Assembly: GCF_017592395.1 (NCBI RefSeq)
Contig: NZ_JAGFOU010000005.1
Location: forward strand, 78,545 to 142,544
Origin: Actinomyces bowdenii
GTDB taxonomy: Bacteria > Actinomycetota > Actinomycetes > Actinomycetales > Actinomycetaceae
Direction of reading: 5' to 3'
Length of the DNA stretch: 64,000 bases
The position numbers were made by a program, and so were the translations under genes. Shown one piece after another: positions 1-7,955 of this stretch. Each line of letters opens with the position of its first letter. Positions within the stretch are counted from its first letter, which is position 1. The notes under the pieces were generated by a model that did no database searches, was not told the origin of the DNA, and worked only from the letters and a program-made list of their open reading frames with translations.

Positions 1-423
1 TCCTACGACGATCGGGCCCTCATCGAGCGGTACGTCGCCGGCACGGAGATCGCTGTGTCCGTTGTGGACACGGGAGAGGGGCCACGTGCGCTTCCCCCCG
101 TGGAGGTTGTCTCCGAGGGTCAGTACGATTTCGACGCCCGCTACAACCCGGGACGATCGGAGTACTTCGTTCCGGCACGCCTTCCTGCGGAGCACCTGGA
201 GCTGGTCCAGGAGACAGCGCTCATCGTGCATCGCACCCTGGGCCTGGGCAACATCTCCCGCACGGACCTCATCCTGGACGGCGACGGCACCCCATGGTTC
301 ATCGACGTCAACGTCGTTCCCGGTATGACGGAGAATTCGCTTCTGCCCTTGGCAGCCGAGGCCGACGGCGATCTTCCCGGACTCTACGACGCCCTCGTGA
401 GGAATCCCTTCGTCCACCCCTAG
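1..423 (+). CDS. ddl: D-alanine--D-alanine ligase-type ATP-grasp protein, C-terminal part
   Basis: Only the last 140 residues are in the window, and the reading frame is open from base 1. The protein would join two D-alanines with ATP in the cytoplasm to make the dipeptide for peptidoglycan precursors. The visible part matches the C-terminal half of the ATP-grasp fold: 'ALIERYVAGTEIAVSVV', then 'YDFDARY', then 'ISRTDLIL' and the metal/ATP-binding segment 'FIDVNVVPGMTENSLLP', which corresponds to the conserved E/D-x-N-x-x-PGMT-x-x-SL signature of Ddl enzymes. The usual first residue of that signature (Glu) is Asp here. The stop is followed within a few bases by a parS-like site that overlaps a strong hairpin. 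Another ATP-grasp ligase is possible because the N-terminus is not visible. Confidence 0.8.
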   Translation, partial: SYDDRALIERYVAGTEIAVSVVDTGEGPRALPPVEVVSEGQYDFDARYNPGRSEYFVPARLPAEHLELVQETALIVHRTLGLGNISRTDLILDGDGTPWFIDVNVVPGMTENSLLPLAAEADGDLPGLYDALVRNPFVHP

Positions 424-439
424 TGTTTCACGTGGAACA
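424..439. promoter_or_regulatory. parS site 1 (15/16)
   Basis: TGTTTCACGTGGAACA has one mismatch to the ParB-binding consensus. It begins directly after the ligase stop codon, and its right half is part of the left arm of the terminator hairpin at 436-472. Confidence 0.75.
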
Positions 440-472
440 GGGGCTCACGCCTTGGATGCGTGAGCCCCTGTT
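436..472 (+). terminator. Hairpin terminator after the ligase gene
   Basis: A perfect 15-bp stem (436-450 paired with 458-472) with a 7-base loop, followed by 'ctctta' rather than a clear T-run. Position just after the stop codon supports a terminator. The first bases of the stem are shared with parS site 1. Confidence 0.75.
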
Positions 473-537
473 CTCTTACCCCTCCTCCACACGGAGTGCT
501 CACCGCCGATACCGACGAGCCGTCATGGCCCTTCCGC

Positions 538-553
538 TGTTTCACGTGAAACA
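538..553. promoter_or_regulatory. parS site 2 (16/16, within a 34-bp palindrome)
   Basis: Perfect TGTTTCACGTGAAACA. The flanks extend the dyad to a perfect 34-bp palindrome at 529-562, far beyond the 16 bp needed for ParB. Confidence 0.95.
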
Positions 554-718
554 GCGGAAGGGACGCCGGAGGCTATGCTCGGGCTGATCCCGGAAGCGAT
601 CGCTCATCGCACTACGGGCACTCACTGCGCTTCTGAAGCACCGCTGCCAAGAGCTGAAGCCGCATGCTGAACGAGCTGTGGCACCTACGGACGGAGGGCT
701 CAGACACCTATGAGGAGT

Positions 719-734
719 GGTTTCACGTGAATCC
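719..734. promoter_or_regulatory. Degenerate parS-like site 3 (13/16)
   Basis: GGTTTCACGTGAATCC keeps the central TTTCACGTGAA but differs at three outer bases. Binding may be weak. Confidence 0.5.
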
Positions 735-975
735 ACGATTAATCTGATGACACGCCTCGGATCGACGCCGGGTCTCACCTCGAATGATCCTGAGACTACG
801 ACCAGCACGGGAGGGGTGGGTGAGTTCATCAGAGCAGAGCCCGTGCACACAGCAGTAGGAAGGTCACGCGGGTGATGGCACGCGCTCCTTGTCAGAACGC
901 CGACGAGGAGAAGGGGGGGAAGCCTGAGGCCGCTGCGCTCCCACTCACGATGATGGGGCAATAGCAATCACCCGT

Positions 976-991
976 GGTTTCACGTGAAACA
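976..991. promoter_or_regulatory. parS site 4 (15/16)
   Basis: GGTTTCACGTGAAACA, one mismatch at the first base. Confidence 0.9.
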
Positions 992-1176
992 GGGATTCGA
1001 GTTCAGTCCATCTTTCCACGGCCGGACGGAGATCAGTTCCAGATGGAGCACCCTCGACGACGAGAGCAAGGATTCTGGGCCCTCTCACCCCCCTCGCTCA
1101 CCGTCGCACCTTGGTTCATCGAGGGCAACAGTCACTGCCCAGGCACAGCCCGGCGCGCCTCATCGCGGCACGACGA

Positions 1177-1192
1177 TGTTCCACGTGAAACG
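1177..1192. promoter_or_regulatory. parS site 5 (14/16)
   Basis: TGTTCCACGTGAAACG, two mismatches (positions 5 and 16). Confidence 0.65.
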
Positions 1193-1289
1193 ATCGTGCA
1201 TCCTCCGTTGTCTCCACTGTCGCGACACACCATAGATCCCCCGGACCAGGACATGAGGGAACGGGGAGAGGAGTCGAGGATGGAGCGCT

Positions 1290-1430
1290 GTTATCATCGA
1301 AGGCCGCTGGCATCCTCGCACCACCCGCCGCAGTGCTTCCGCTGCACGAAAGCCCGGCAATGGCCGTCTACCTCCGGAAGCACAGGCTCTCCCGATCGCC
1401 AGCCAAACCTCGTCGCGGTGAAGGATCGAA
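1290..1430 (-). pseudogene. Fragment of IS481-type transposase N-terminal region, duplicated copy
   Basis: Minus-strand translation gives 'AAEALRRVVRGC' next to a 'CFRR'-like stretch. It parallels 'TAEALRRMAECF' and 'CFRR' in the larger remnant about 1 kb away. At DNA level bases about 1355-1453 resemble 2360-2455 at roughly 80 percent by eye, including the parS site at the end of each copy. It cannot encode a working protein. I take it as a second, more decayed copy of the element's start. Confidence 0.5.
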
Positions 1431-1433
1431 ACG

Positions 1434-1449
1434 AGTTTCACGTGAAACA
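1434..1449. promoter_or_regulatory. parS site 6 (15/16)
   Basis: AGTTTCACGTGAAACA. It lies exactly 1001 bp before parS site 7, and both sit at the end of the same diverged repeat. Confidence 0.9.
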
Positions 1450-1454
1450 ATGCC

Positions 1455-2400
1455 GAAGTGCGCGTCCCTGTGAGGTTGTGGACGCGGTCGGTGGGGGTTT
1501 GGCTGGCCATGGCGGCCTGGGTTCGGTGGTGCTGGTGGAGCTGGGTCTGGTGGGCGTTCTCGCGCTGGGTCTGGCTGGCGCGGGTGCGGGCGTGGTCCCA
1601 CTCGGGGGCCGGGGTGGGGGTTTAAGCGCTCGAGGCTGCTGTTGGTCTGGGGCAGGCAGGGGCTAGGAGCGCTTGATACGTGAGATGGAAAGGACCTGGT
1701 TGAGGGTCCCGGAGCGGTCGCAGGCCCCGTTATCGGCAGGCCGCCTCGAGGGTGATGCCCAGGAACGCGACGTGGGCCAGGGCCCGGGCCATGAGGGCAG
1801 CGGCGGCCTCCTGGCGCTCATCGTCCAGAATCTGGCTGTAGACCAGGAGGGAGTGCTCATCGGCGGAGTGGTGCAGACAGCATCACCCCTGCCCCGCTGG
1901 CCAGGACCGCCTTGGTCACCGGAATGCCGCATCCATGGGCCCGCCACCCGCCCCGGGCGGGATACGGCCCAGTATCTTGATGTCCACGTGCACCAGCCGG
2001 CCGGGACGGTCCTTCTCGTAGCGCACCGGCGATGGATGGCGCGAGCCGGCCTCAGGGGCCCTATCAAGGTGGGCCAGGGGCGGCATGCGGTAGCGCGTGA
2101 GGATCGACCCGGCCGTGGAGCGGGCCGGGCCCACGTGGCAGGCGATCCTAGGATGCCCCCAGCGCCTGCTGAAGCGCAGGACCATCATGCGCGCCTGACG
2201 CGCGGGAAAGCGGTAGGGGCCGTGCTCAGGACGACTGGAACCGTCATCCATGGGCACCCCTACCCGGTAGCGGTCGGCCCACTGCCCGAACGCCGCCGGG
2301 CAGACCTGGAAACACTCAGCCATCCGACGGAGCGCTTCCGCCGTGTAGGAGCACCAGACGATGGCCGTCTGTCTCCGGAAGCACAGGTACTCCCGATCGT
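1455..2400 (-). pseudogene. Decayed IS481-family transposase
   Basis: Read on the minus strand, the fragments follow the order of an IS481 transposase. There is an N-terminal helix-turn-helix-like part ('AEALRRMAECFQV...FGQWADRYRVG', then 'DDGSSRP', then 'RRWGHPRIA'). The catalytic-core hallmark 'RPGRLVHVDIKILGRIP' (around 1960-2010) follows, then 'DNGAC' (around 1710-1725). The tail at 1455-1545 reads 'QTPTDRVHNLTG', the usual end of IS481 transposases. Several frame changes separate these pieces, including one directly after the DNG motif, so the gene is dead. The element is about 1 kb, a normal IS481 size. It is bounded by parS sites 6 and 7, which suggests insertion into, or duplication of, the parS array. 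Confidence 0.75.
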
Positions 2401-2434
2401 CCAGCAAGCCTCGTCGTGGCAGAGAATCGCAAGG

Positions 2435-2450
2435 AGTTTCACGTGAAACA
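2435..2450. promoter_or_regulatory. parS site 7 (15/16)
   Basis: AGTTTCACGTGAAACA, identical in core to site 6 and lying at the outer edge of the IS481 remnant. Confidence 0.9.
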
Positions 2451-2576
2451 GTGCCCAACGGTCCCGTGCTTCATCGAACCGCAGGTCAGTTCCTCCTCCT
2501 TTCCTGATCGCCTCTCAACATTTGGTTCATCGACATACGAGCGTGATCCGATGTCACCGTCGTCGAGCATCATCGT

Positions 2577-2592
2577 TGTTTCACGTGAAACA
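2577..2592. promoter_or_regulatory. parS site 8 (16/16)
   Basis: Perfect TGTTTCACGTGAAACA. Confidence 0.95.
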
Positions 2593-3193
2593 GGGATGGA
2601 GGTAGGAGGCTTTCTGCGCCTGTCTGTGCCCGAGTCAGGGAGCGGTGATCCCACCAAGAGCGAGAGGGAGCACATCGCTCCGAGGACATCGACCGCTGTA
2701 CTGTCCCGCCCCCGGGGCTTCCATACAGGCTTCCGACCGGAGTCGCCCTCCATGGCACGCCAGGCGTGCATACCGACCGCTGCCATCACGTCATCACCGA
2801 CGCTCTCGCGCGAAGACCTCCCTCCTGGGAGGGGGGAGGGCGGGATGGGAGGAGCCCTACGCCCGGGCTCCCGACTATCCGGGACACTGATAAGACACGA
2901 ACGGTCAGGCCCGCATCACCCCTACCCGCAGTCCCGCCTCCCCAGCCAGAGCCGGAACGTGATGCGCTCTGGCGTGCCCCGCTCGAGCCACATGGCTCAG
3001 GTCAGGAGCACTGTTCCCATGGGAGCAGTACCCCAGGAATCATCGTCCTTACATTCATCGCCTGTCATGGGATACGCCACCATTCACGCTCTCCGTCCCA
3101 CTCCTCGTGCCAGCCGGCTTCTGCCCCGTCCGCGCCACCCACGGGATCAAGCAGCGTCACTCACCTATCATCGGAGGCATGAAGCGATATCGT

Positions 3194-3209
3194 GGTGTCA
3201 CGTGACACA
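3194..3209. promoter_or_regulatory. Degenerate parS-like site 9 (13/16)
   Basis: GGTGTCACGTGACACA. The two inner changes are symmetric (T to G, A to C), so the dyad GTGTCACGTGACAC is intact. It lies 62 bp from perfect site 10. Confidence 0.45.
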
Positions 3210-3255
3210 CGGATGACGTCCTCCTCTATTTCCTGCCTCCTTGGTCTCGAAGTGG

Positions 3256-3271
3256 TGTTTCACGTGAAACA
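3256..3271. promoter_or_regulatory. parS site 10 (16/16)
   Basis: Perfect TGTTTCACGTGAAACA. The palindrome extends to 18 bp (3255-3272). Confidence 0.95.
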
Positions 3272-3472
3272 CAGTGAGTGAGACCCGCGCCGGTATCGCA
3301 TCACCCGTCCCCGCATCGATCCCGGTCTTTGCACCTGACAACGAAGGAGGCGGAGAGGCCACCGTGCTCGCAACTCGCTGACCACAGCGCTTCGTGGCAA
3401 GGAGAGCAGGCGGTCACTCCCGAGGTCGGGAAGCCACACCGATGAACAGCAGCAGCGCGACAGAGGCGCCAT

Positions 3473-3488
3473 GGTTTCACGTGAAACA
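3473..3488. promoter_or_regulatory. parS site 11 (15/16)
   Basis: GGTTTCACGTGAAACA, one mismatch at the first base. Confidence 0.9.
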
Positions 3489-3832
3489 CCGCTCCGCTTC
3501 TGGAGTCTGAAGACCCAGGACATCGAAAGGTGGCGCCCGCTCGGCCATGGGCATCCATAGAATCTCCAGCGCGGCCCGGTTCACCGGGGACCAGAGTCCA
3601 CTTCGGCACGATGAGGCAGCATCGACGGCGCCTACCGGCATGAGTGCGATCCCCGTGGCCAGGGACCACGCCAGAGATGTCACGTCAACCGCAGACTCCT
3701 GCCGGAGCGTCAGATTCCGCTCTCGAGTTCCTGCGAGACAAGGGATGGAACGTCCTCTCATCATCGCACCCCCAATCGCGCAGCACGCCTCCGCTCTCAC
3801 TCCGCATCGGCCCTGATGAGCACAGCAGAACA

Positions 3833-3848
3833 GGTTTCACGTGAAACC
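3833..3848. promoter_or_regulatory. parS site 12 (14/16)
   Basis: GGTTTCACGTGAAACC, a symmetric variant with both outermost bases changed. The same 16-mer occurs in parB at 5302. Confidence 0.8.
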
Positions 3849-4105
3849 GTCATCGAGGCCCGCGGTCAGGGGCAGAGCTTGATCAACCATCGCTCCCATG
3901 CTCTGTATCGGCGGGCACATCACCATGGCAGGAGTGGAGAGCCTCACCCCAGCAGTGTCGGCCTGAGGGTCAACCTGGCCGGCACCTCGCGACCTGAGAT
4001 GATCTGGGGAGCGTGCTATGCCGAGGAAGCCGCACGGTCAGGGGATGCCATCCGTACATCCCTGGAGTGTGCAGACCTCAGTCCTGAGCCGGGTTCCACG
4101 CGAAG

Positions 4106-4142
4106 AACCGGGGCCCAGCACCAACGGTGCCGGGCCCCGGTT
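4106..4142 (-). terminator. Hairpin terminator of parAB
   Basis: An 11-bp G/C-rich stem (4106-4116 with 4132-4142), a single mismatch, then a 5-bp inner stem and a 3-base loop. It lies directly downstream of the parB stop on the minus strand. Its right edge overlaps parS site 13, mirroring the arrangement at the ligase terminator. Confidence 0.7.
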
Positions 4143-4154
4143 TCACGTGAAACA
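4139..4154. promoter_or_regulatory. parS site 13 (15/16)
   Basis: GGTTTCACGTGAAACA in the 3' flank of parB, 8 bp past its stop codon and overlapping the hairpin. Confidence 0.9.
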
Positions 4155-4161
4155 CGACGGG

Positions 4162-5637
4162 CTACTCCTCCTCAAGAGAGGTCCCTGGAGCCAGGGCATC
4201 GACAATGCGGGCAAGGTCCTCTTCGCCGGCGAACTCGATGGTGATCCTGCCCTTCTTCGCACCCCTGGTGACCTTGACGCGGGTGTCGAAGGCGTCGGAG
4301 AGCCTCGTCGAGAGTGCCGGGAGAGGGGTACTGCGAGCCCGCAGGGTCTTCGGCTGCACTCCGCCCTCCGGCTCCTCCTGAAGAGCGACCAGCTCTTCAG
4401 TAGCACGCACCGACAGTCCCTCAGCGACGATGCGCTGCGCCAGACGCTCCATGACTGCCGCGTTCGGCAGCCCGAGAAGCGCACGAGCGTGACCTGCGGA
4501 GATGACTCCCGCTGCCAATCGGCGCTGAACCAGAGGCGGGAGCTTCATGAGACGCAGTGTGTTGGAGATCTGAGACCGCGAACGAGCGATCCTCTCGGAG
4601 AGCTCCGCATGCGTGCAGTGGAAGTCCTCCAGCAACTGCTGGTAGGCAGCCGCCTCCTCCAGGGGGTTCAGCTGGACCCGGTGCAGATTCTCCAGAAGCG
4701 CGTCACGCAGCAGATCAACATCGTCGGTGTCCCGCACCACGGCGGGAATGGTGTCCATTCCCGCCTCCTTGGAGGCCCGCAGACGCCGTTCTCCCATGAT
4801 GAGCTCATAGCGCGGCTCGTCCCCTGCACCGGTCGCACGACGAACCACAATGGGCTGGAGCAGACCGACTTCCCTGATGGAAGCGGCGAGCTCGGCGATA
4901 TCGTCCTCGTCGAAGACCTGGCGCGGCTGACGCGGATTGGGGTGGATGAGCTCCACCGGAAGCTCAGCAAAACTTGCTCCGGGAACAGGAACCAGAGCTT
5001 CGGCATCCTCGACCTCGCCCTCAGAGGCCCCAAGCGCCGTTTCACGTGAAACACTCGCGTCAGGCTCATCCATGCCCTCGTCCACCGCAGAGGCCTCCCC
5101 GGCAGTGATCTCATCAGCAGGCTCCGTCACTGGCGGGGCATCGACGATCTCCGGCTCGGCAGGCACATCCTCCCTCGCGGCCACGTCGTCGGGCACCACG
5201 GTCTCCTGCGGCATTGCGACGCTGGGTGTGGGGGGCTCCGTCTCCACGGAAGCAGTCTCAGCAGGCTCCTCGACCTTCTCGACCGCCTCATCCTTCACCG
5301 CGGTTTCACGTGAAACCGCGGTCTTCTTCGTCGTGCGACGTGTCGTGCTGCGGCTCTTCGCTGCGCTCTCGCCCGTCGTCCGACGCGAGCGGGAGCCTCG
5401 CGCGCGCTTGGGCGGAGTCAACAGTGTGGAGAGATCACTGCCGCTACTGCGCTCCTCCTTGGCAGCAGGCGCGGCCGTGCCCCTCTCCCGGGGGGAGGAC
5501 TGGGCTGAGTCGGGGTCCTGCGAGCGGGAGTCGGGGAAGAAGACATCCGAGGGGCGGCGGGCGCTTGCACTCTCCTTCTGGGAGTCAGGGATGAGCGCCT
5601 CCAAGCCGCGTCCCAGACCACGCCGTTTCTGTGCCAT
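4162..5637 (-). CDS. parB: Chromosome partitioning protein ParB
   Basis: CTP-dependent DNA clamp that loads at parS and spreads, working with ParA and SMC to segregate origins. The 491 residues start with the typical '[13 protein letters not shown]' ParA-interacting tail. About 200 residues of acidic, Ala/Pro/Glu-rich, probably disordered sequence follow. The ParB core begins near residue 224 ('[15 protein letters not shown]'), with the CTP-binding GERR box at 282-285, a helix-turn-helix at about 342-366 ('[18 protein letters not shown]') and a dimerisation domain at the C-terminus. Most ParB proteins are about 300-350 residues, so the linker is unusually long. Two parS sites lie inside the gene and encode 'VSRET' at residues 108-112 and 196-200. 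The ATG overlaps the parA stop (TGATG), so the two genes form an operon. Confidence 0.97.
   Translation of the reverse strand: MAQKRRGLGRGLEALIPDSQKESASARRPSDVFFPDSRSQDPDSAQSSPRERGTAAPAAKEERSSGSDLSTLLTPPKRARGSRSRRTTGESAAKSRSTTRRTTKKTAVSRETAVKDEAVEKVEEPAETASVETEPPTPSVAMPQETVVPDDVAAREDVPAEPEIVDAPPVTEPADEITAGEASAVDEGMDEPDASVSRETALGASEGEVEDAEALVPVPGASFAELPVELIHPNPRQPRQVFDEDDIAELAASIREVGLLQPIVVRRATGAGDEPRYELIMGERRLRASKEAGMDTIPAVVRDTDDVDLLRDALLENLHRVQLNPLEEAAAYQQLLEDFHCTHAELSERIARSRSQISNTLRLMKLPPLVQRRLAAGVISAGHARALLGLPNAAVMERLAQRIVAEGLSVRATEELVALQEEPEGGVQPKTLRARSTPLPALSTRLSDAFDTRVKVTRGAKKGRITIEFAGEEDLARIVDALAPGTSLEEE
5038..5053. promoter_or_regulatory. parS site 14 (15/16) inside parB
   Basis: CGTTTCACGTGAAACA within parB linker codons. 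Read on the coding strand it gives Val-Ser-Arg-Glu-Thr. Confidence 0.9.
5302..5317. promoter_or_regulatory. parS site 15 (14/16) inside parB, within a 26-bp palindrome
   Basis: GGTTTCACGTGAAACC. The dyad is perfect over 26 bp (5297-5322). It encodes the same Val-Ser-Arg-Glu-Thr as site 14. Confidence 0.85.
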
Positions 5638-6539
5638 CAGGCCTCCTCGCCTTCCTTCGTGGAGGCCCCCCGAAGAGCGACCTCATGAGCCATCTTCTTG
5701 TAAGCCACGGCACCCGAGGATCGCGGGTCCCAGAACACCACCGGGGCCCCGAACGAGGGGGCTTCAGCAACTCTGATGGAGCGCGGCACCTTGGTCTCCA
5801 AGGTGGCGTGCGGGAAGTAACTGCGCACTTCGGACTCCACCTCCCGCGCCAACGTGGTGCGTCCGTCGAACATGGTCAGCACGATCATGGAGACGCCCAG
5901 CTCTGGGTTGTGGATCCGCGCGATCCGGTCGATAGAGCGAGTGAGCAGGGCAAGTCCCTCCAGGGCGTAGTACTCCGCCTGCATGGGGATGAGCACCTCG
6001 GCAGCCGCGACGAAGGCGTTGATCGTCATGATGCCCAGGCTCGGAGGGCAGTCGATGATGATGTAGTCCAGGCGTGGCAACTGCTGTGCTTCACGTGCCG
6101 CGAGATAGTCATTGAGTGCGTAGTGCAGTCGTGATTCTCGCTGAGGGGTCTCGATGAGCTCGATCTCCACGGCGGCGACATCGATTGTCGCCGGGACGCA
6201 GAGGAGTGTGTCATTGAAGCGCGTCTGGGTGACCACGTCCCCGATCGCGACGCCGTCGACGAGCACGTCATAGATGGAGGCCTGCTCCTCCCCATGGTGC
6301 ACTCCGAGTGCTGTGGAAGCGTTCCCCTGGGAATCCGCATCGATGAGCAGGACGTGCAGACCGCCTTCGGCCAGCGCTGCCGCGAGGTTGACGGCGGTCG
6401 ATGTCTTCCCCACACCCCCCTTCTGATTCGCCACCGCTATGATGCGCGTGCGCCCCGGGCGCGGGTAACCCTCCTCGGCCACCTCATCAAGGGCGATGTG
6501 ATCGGCCTGGAGCTGATCGAAAATAGACGATCCAGACAA
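5637..6539 (-). CDS. parA: Chromosome partitioning ATPase ParA
   Basis: Deviant Walker ATPase of the ParA/MinD family, 300 residues. It binds DNA non-specifically as an ATP dimer and moves ParB-parS complexes. Visible motifs are the deviant Walker A '[12 protein letters not shown]' (about residues 40-51), the switch region '[12 protein letters not shown]' and Walker B-like '[11 protein letters not shown]'. The start codon is TTG at 6539, chosen because AGGAGGAGC lies just upstream and no better start exists. A TTG start may hold ParA levels down. It is first of the parA-parB pair and follows rsmG on the same strand after 101 bp. Confidence 0.96.
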   Translation of the reverse strand: MSGSSIFDQLQADHIALDEVAEEGYPRPGRTRIIAVANQKGGVGKTSTAVNLAAALAEGGLHVLLIDADSQGNASTALGVHHGEEQASIYDVLVDGVAIGDVVTQTRFNDTLLCVPATIDVAAVEIELIETPQRESRLHYALNDYLAAREAQQLPRLDYIIIDCPPSLGIMTINAFVAAAEVLIPMQAEYYALEGLALLTRSIDRIARIHNPELGVSMIVLTMFDGRTTLAREVESEVRSYFPHATLETKVPRSIRVAEAPSFGAPVVFWDPRSSGAVAYKKMAHEVALRGASTKEGEEA

Positions 6540-6640
6540 ACCTGCTCCTCCTGGGACGACTGCCCGACGGCTGGAGCCAGCCAGGCATCAGCAGTCTACG
6601 CGAGGAGGCTGCCGGGCACGCGATGGTATTCCACCGTGCC

Positions 6641-7276
6641 TCAGGGCTTCTTCGGGCGGCGAACCTCCACGATCATCGTCATCTCATCGCCCGGTGTCAC
6701 AACCTCATGAATGACCGCTTCTGATAGCTTATGCTTTTTTATGACGTAGACCGCATCCTTCACCTCGGCCTCCGCCCTGGCTCCCTTGAGGGCCAGCAGG
6801 GCGCCGCCAGGGCGCAGCAGCCCGGAGGTCAGGCGCACCAGCTTGGACAGGTTCGCCACTGCCCGCGCCGTCACCGCGTCATAGCGCTCCTTGACCTCCT
6901 CGGCACGGGCGCGCCGAAGCGTGACATTGTCCAGATCCAACTCATTGATCACCTCGCCCAGCCACTCGGCCCGCCGCTCCATGGTCTCGATGAGGGTGAT
7001 CTCCAGATCCGGCCGCAGCAGGGCGATGACGATGCCCGGGAAGCCGGCCCCTGAACCGACGTCGGCCACTGCTCCCCGCGAGGGCAGGAAGGGCACGACC
7101 GCCGCGGAGTTGACGATATGCCGGGTCCATAGGCGGGGCAGCTCCCGCGGGCCCAGCAGGCCGCGCAGCTCCCCCTCCTCCTCAAGCATCCGGGCGTAGT
7201 GCTCCGCACCGGCGAAGGCCAGCCCGAAGAGCCGGCGCATCTCCTCCGTGGGCTGCTCGACCTGGGTGCGCGCCAC
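6641..7276 (-). CDS. rsmG: 16S rRNA (guanine-N7)-methyltransferase RsmG
   Basis: Methylates G527 (E. coli numbering) of 16S rRNA at N7 using S-adenosylmethionine. Loss of this enzyme gives low-level streptomycin resistance in other bacteria. The 211-residue length is normal. The SAM-binding loop is 'ADVGSGAGFPG' at about 71-81, preceded by 'LWTRHIVNSAAV' as usual for the family and followed by 'ALKG' and a C-terminal strand. Its start is adjacent to the khpB stop at 7277, and this gene order is conserved next to parA in many bacteria. Confidence 0.95.
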   Translation of the reverse strand: MARTQVEQPTEEMRRLFGLAFAGAEHYARMLEEEGELRGLLGPRELPRLWTRHIVNSAAVVPFLPSRGAVADVGSGAGFPGIVIALLRPDLEITLIETMERRAEWLGEVINELDLDNVTLRRARAEEVKERYDAVTARAVANLSKLVRLTSGLLRPGGALLALKGARAEAEVKDAVYVIKKHKLSEAVIHEVVTPGDEMTMIVEVRRPKKP

Positions 7277-7897
7277 TCAGTCCTGCTCCTGGTCCTCGTC
7301 CTGCGCGCTCGATGCCCGCACCGCATCCTGTCCCGACTCGGCACTCGGCGCCGCCTCGCCAGCGTCCTCCTCATCCTCGGGGGCCTCCTCAGCCGGCAGG
7401 ACGACGACGTAGCGGTGCGGCTCGGCGCCCTCGGACTCGGAGTACAGGCCGGCCGAGGCCACGACATCGTGGCAGACCTTGCGCTCGAAGGGATTCATGG
7501 GATCCAGGGACACCGCGTCCCCGGTGGCCAGGACCTTGGTCACAGCCTCCTGGGCGACCTTGGTCAGCTCCACGCGCCTCGAGGCGCGGTAGCCGTTAAT
7601 GTCGAGCATGAGCCGCGAGCGATTCCCGGTGCGGGCCTGGACCGCGAGCCGGGTCAGCTCCTGAACGGCTTCCAGCACCTCGCCGTCGGGACCCACGAGG
7701 TCCTCGAGCTCCCGCTCGTCCCCCTCCTCGGAGGCCAGTACGGCGATGGAGGCGCGGCCGTGATCGACGTCGATATCGATATCCCCGCCCAGGTCGGCGA
7801 TATCGAGGAGCTCCTCGAGGTAGTCGGCGCCGATCTCGCCCTCCTCCTCAAGGCGCGAGACAGTGCTGGAGCCTGCTGACGTGGTGTTCTCACTCAT
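7277..7897 (-). CDS. khpB: KH/R3H RNA-binding protein KhpB (Jag-like)
   Basis: RNA-binding protein of the Jag/KhpB group, found beside yidC in many Gram-positive bacteria and linked elsewhere to cell-elongation control. The 206 residues contain a KH domain ('RLMLDINGYRASRR' is its end) and an R3H domain ('LDPMNPFERKVCHDVVAS', about 130-147). A low-complexity acidic tail of about 40 residues follows. The N-terminal Jag domain of Firmicutes is absent, as is usual in actinobacteria. I chose the ATG at 7897 ('MSENTTSAG'). A longer open frame upstream has no family similarity. Confidence 0.88.
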   Translation of the reverse strand: MSENTTSAGSSTVSRLEEEGEIGADYLEELLDIADLGGDIDIDVDHGRASIAVLASEEGDERELEDLVGPDGEVLEAVQELTRLAVQARTGNRSRLMLDINGYRASRRVELTKVAQEAVTKVLATGDAVSLDPMNPFERKVCHDVVASAGLYSESEGAEPHRYVVVLPAEEAPEDEEDAGEAAPSAESGQDAVRASSAQDEDQEQD

Positions 7898-7955
7898 GTG
7901 CTCATCCGTATCTGTGTGGAGAAATGTATGGAGACTCTGGAACCGGGTCATGCGC

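Larger units (their letters stand above)
424..4161. other. Gene-poor centromere-like region with 13 parS sites
   Basis: I see no intact gene in this 3.7 kb between the ligase gene and parB. Open frames on both strands have no recognisable domains, run through parS palindromes in different frames and are typical of high-GC noise. The region holds 13 copies of the 16-bp parS palindrome (consensus TGTTTCACGTGAAACA), three of them perfect, and a degraded IS481 transposase. The spacing is irregular, from about 60 to 1000 bp. Adjacency to parAB and to the origin fits a chromosome partition centromere where ParB loads. The amount of non-coding DNA devoted to it is unusual. Confidence 0.85.

Noticed and set aside
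2416..3216. 266-residue open frame within the parS array
   Set aside because: Runs through parS palindromes, has no ribosome site or domain, and overlaps other equally poor frames on both strands.
3676..3691. GATGTCACGTCAACCG, possible extra parS
   Set aside because: 10 of 16 matches only.
4018..5049. 343-residue open frame antisense to parB
   Set aside because: Shadow of parB.
6087..6102. TGCTTCACGTGCCGCG in parA, parS-like
   Set aside because: Only 11 of 16 bases match and the right half is lost; expected by chance within coding sequence.
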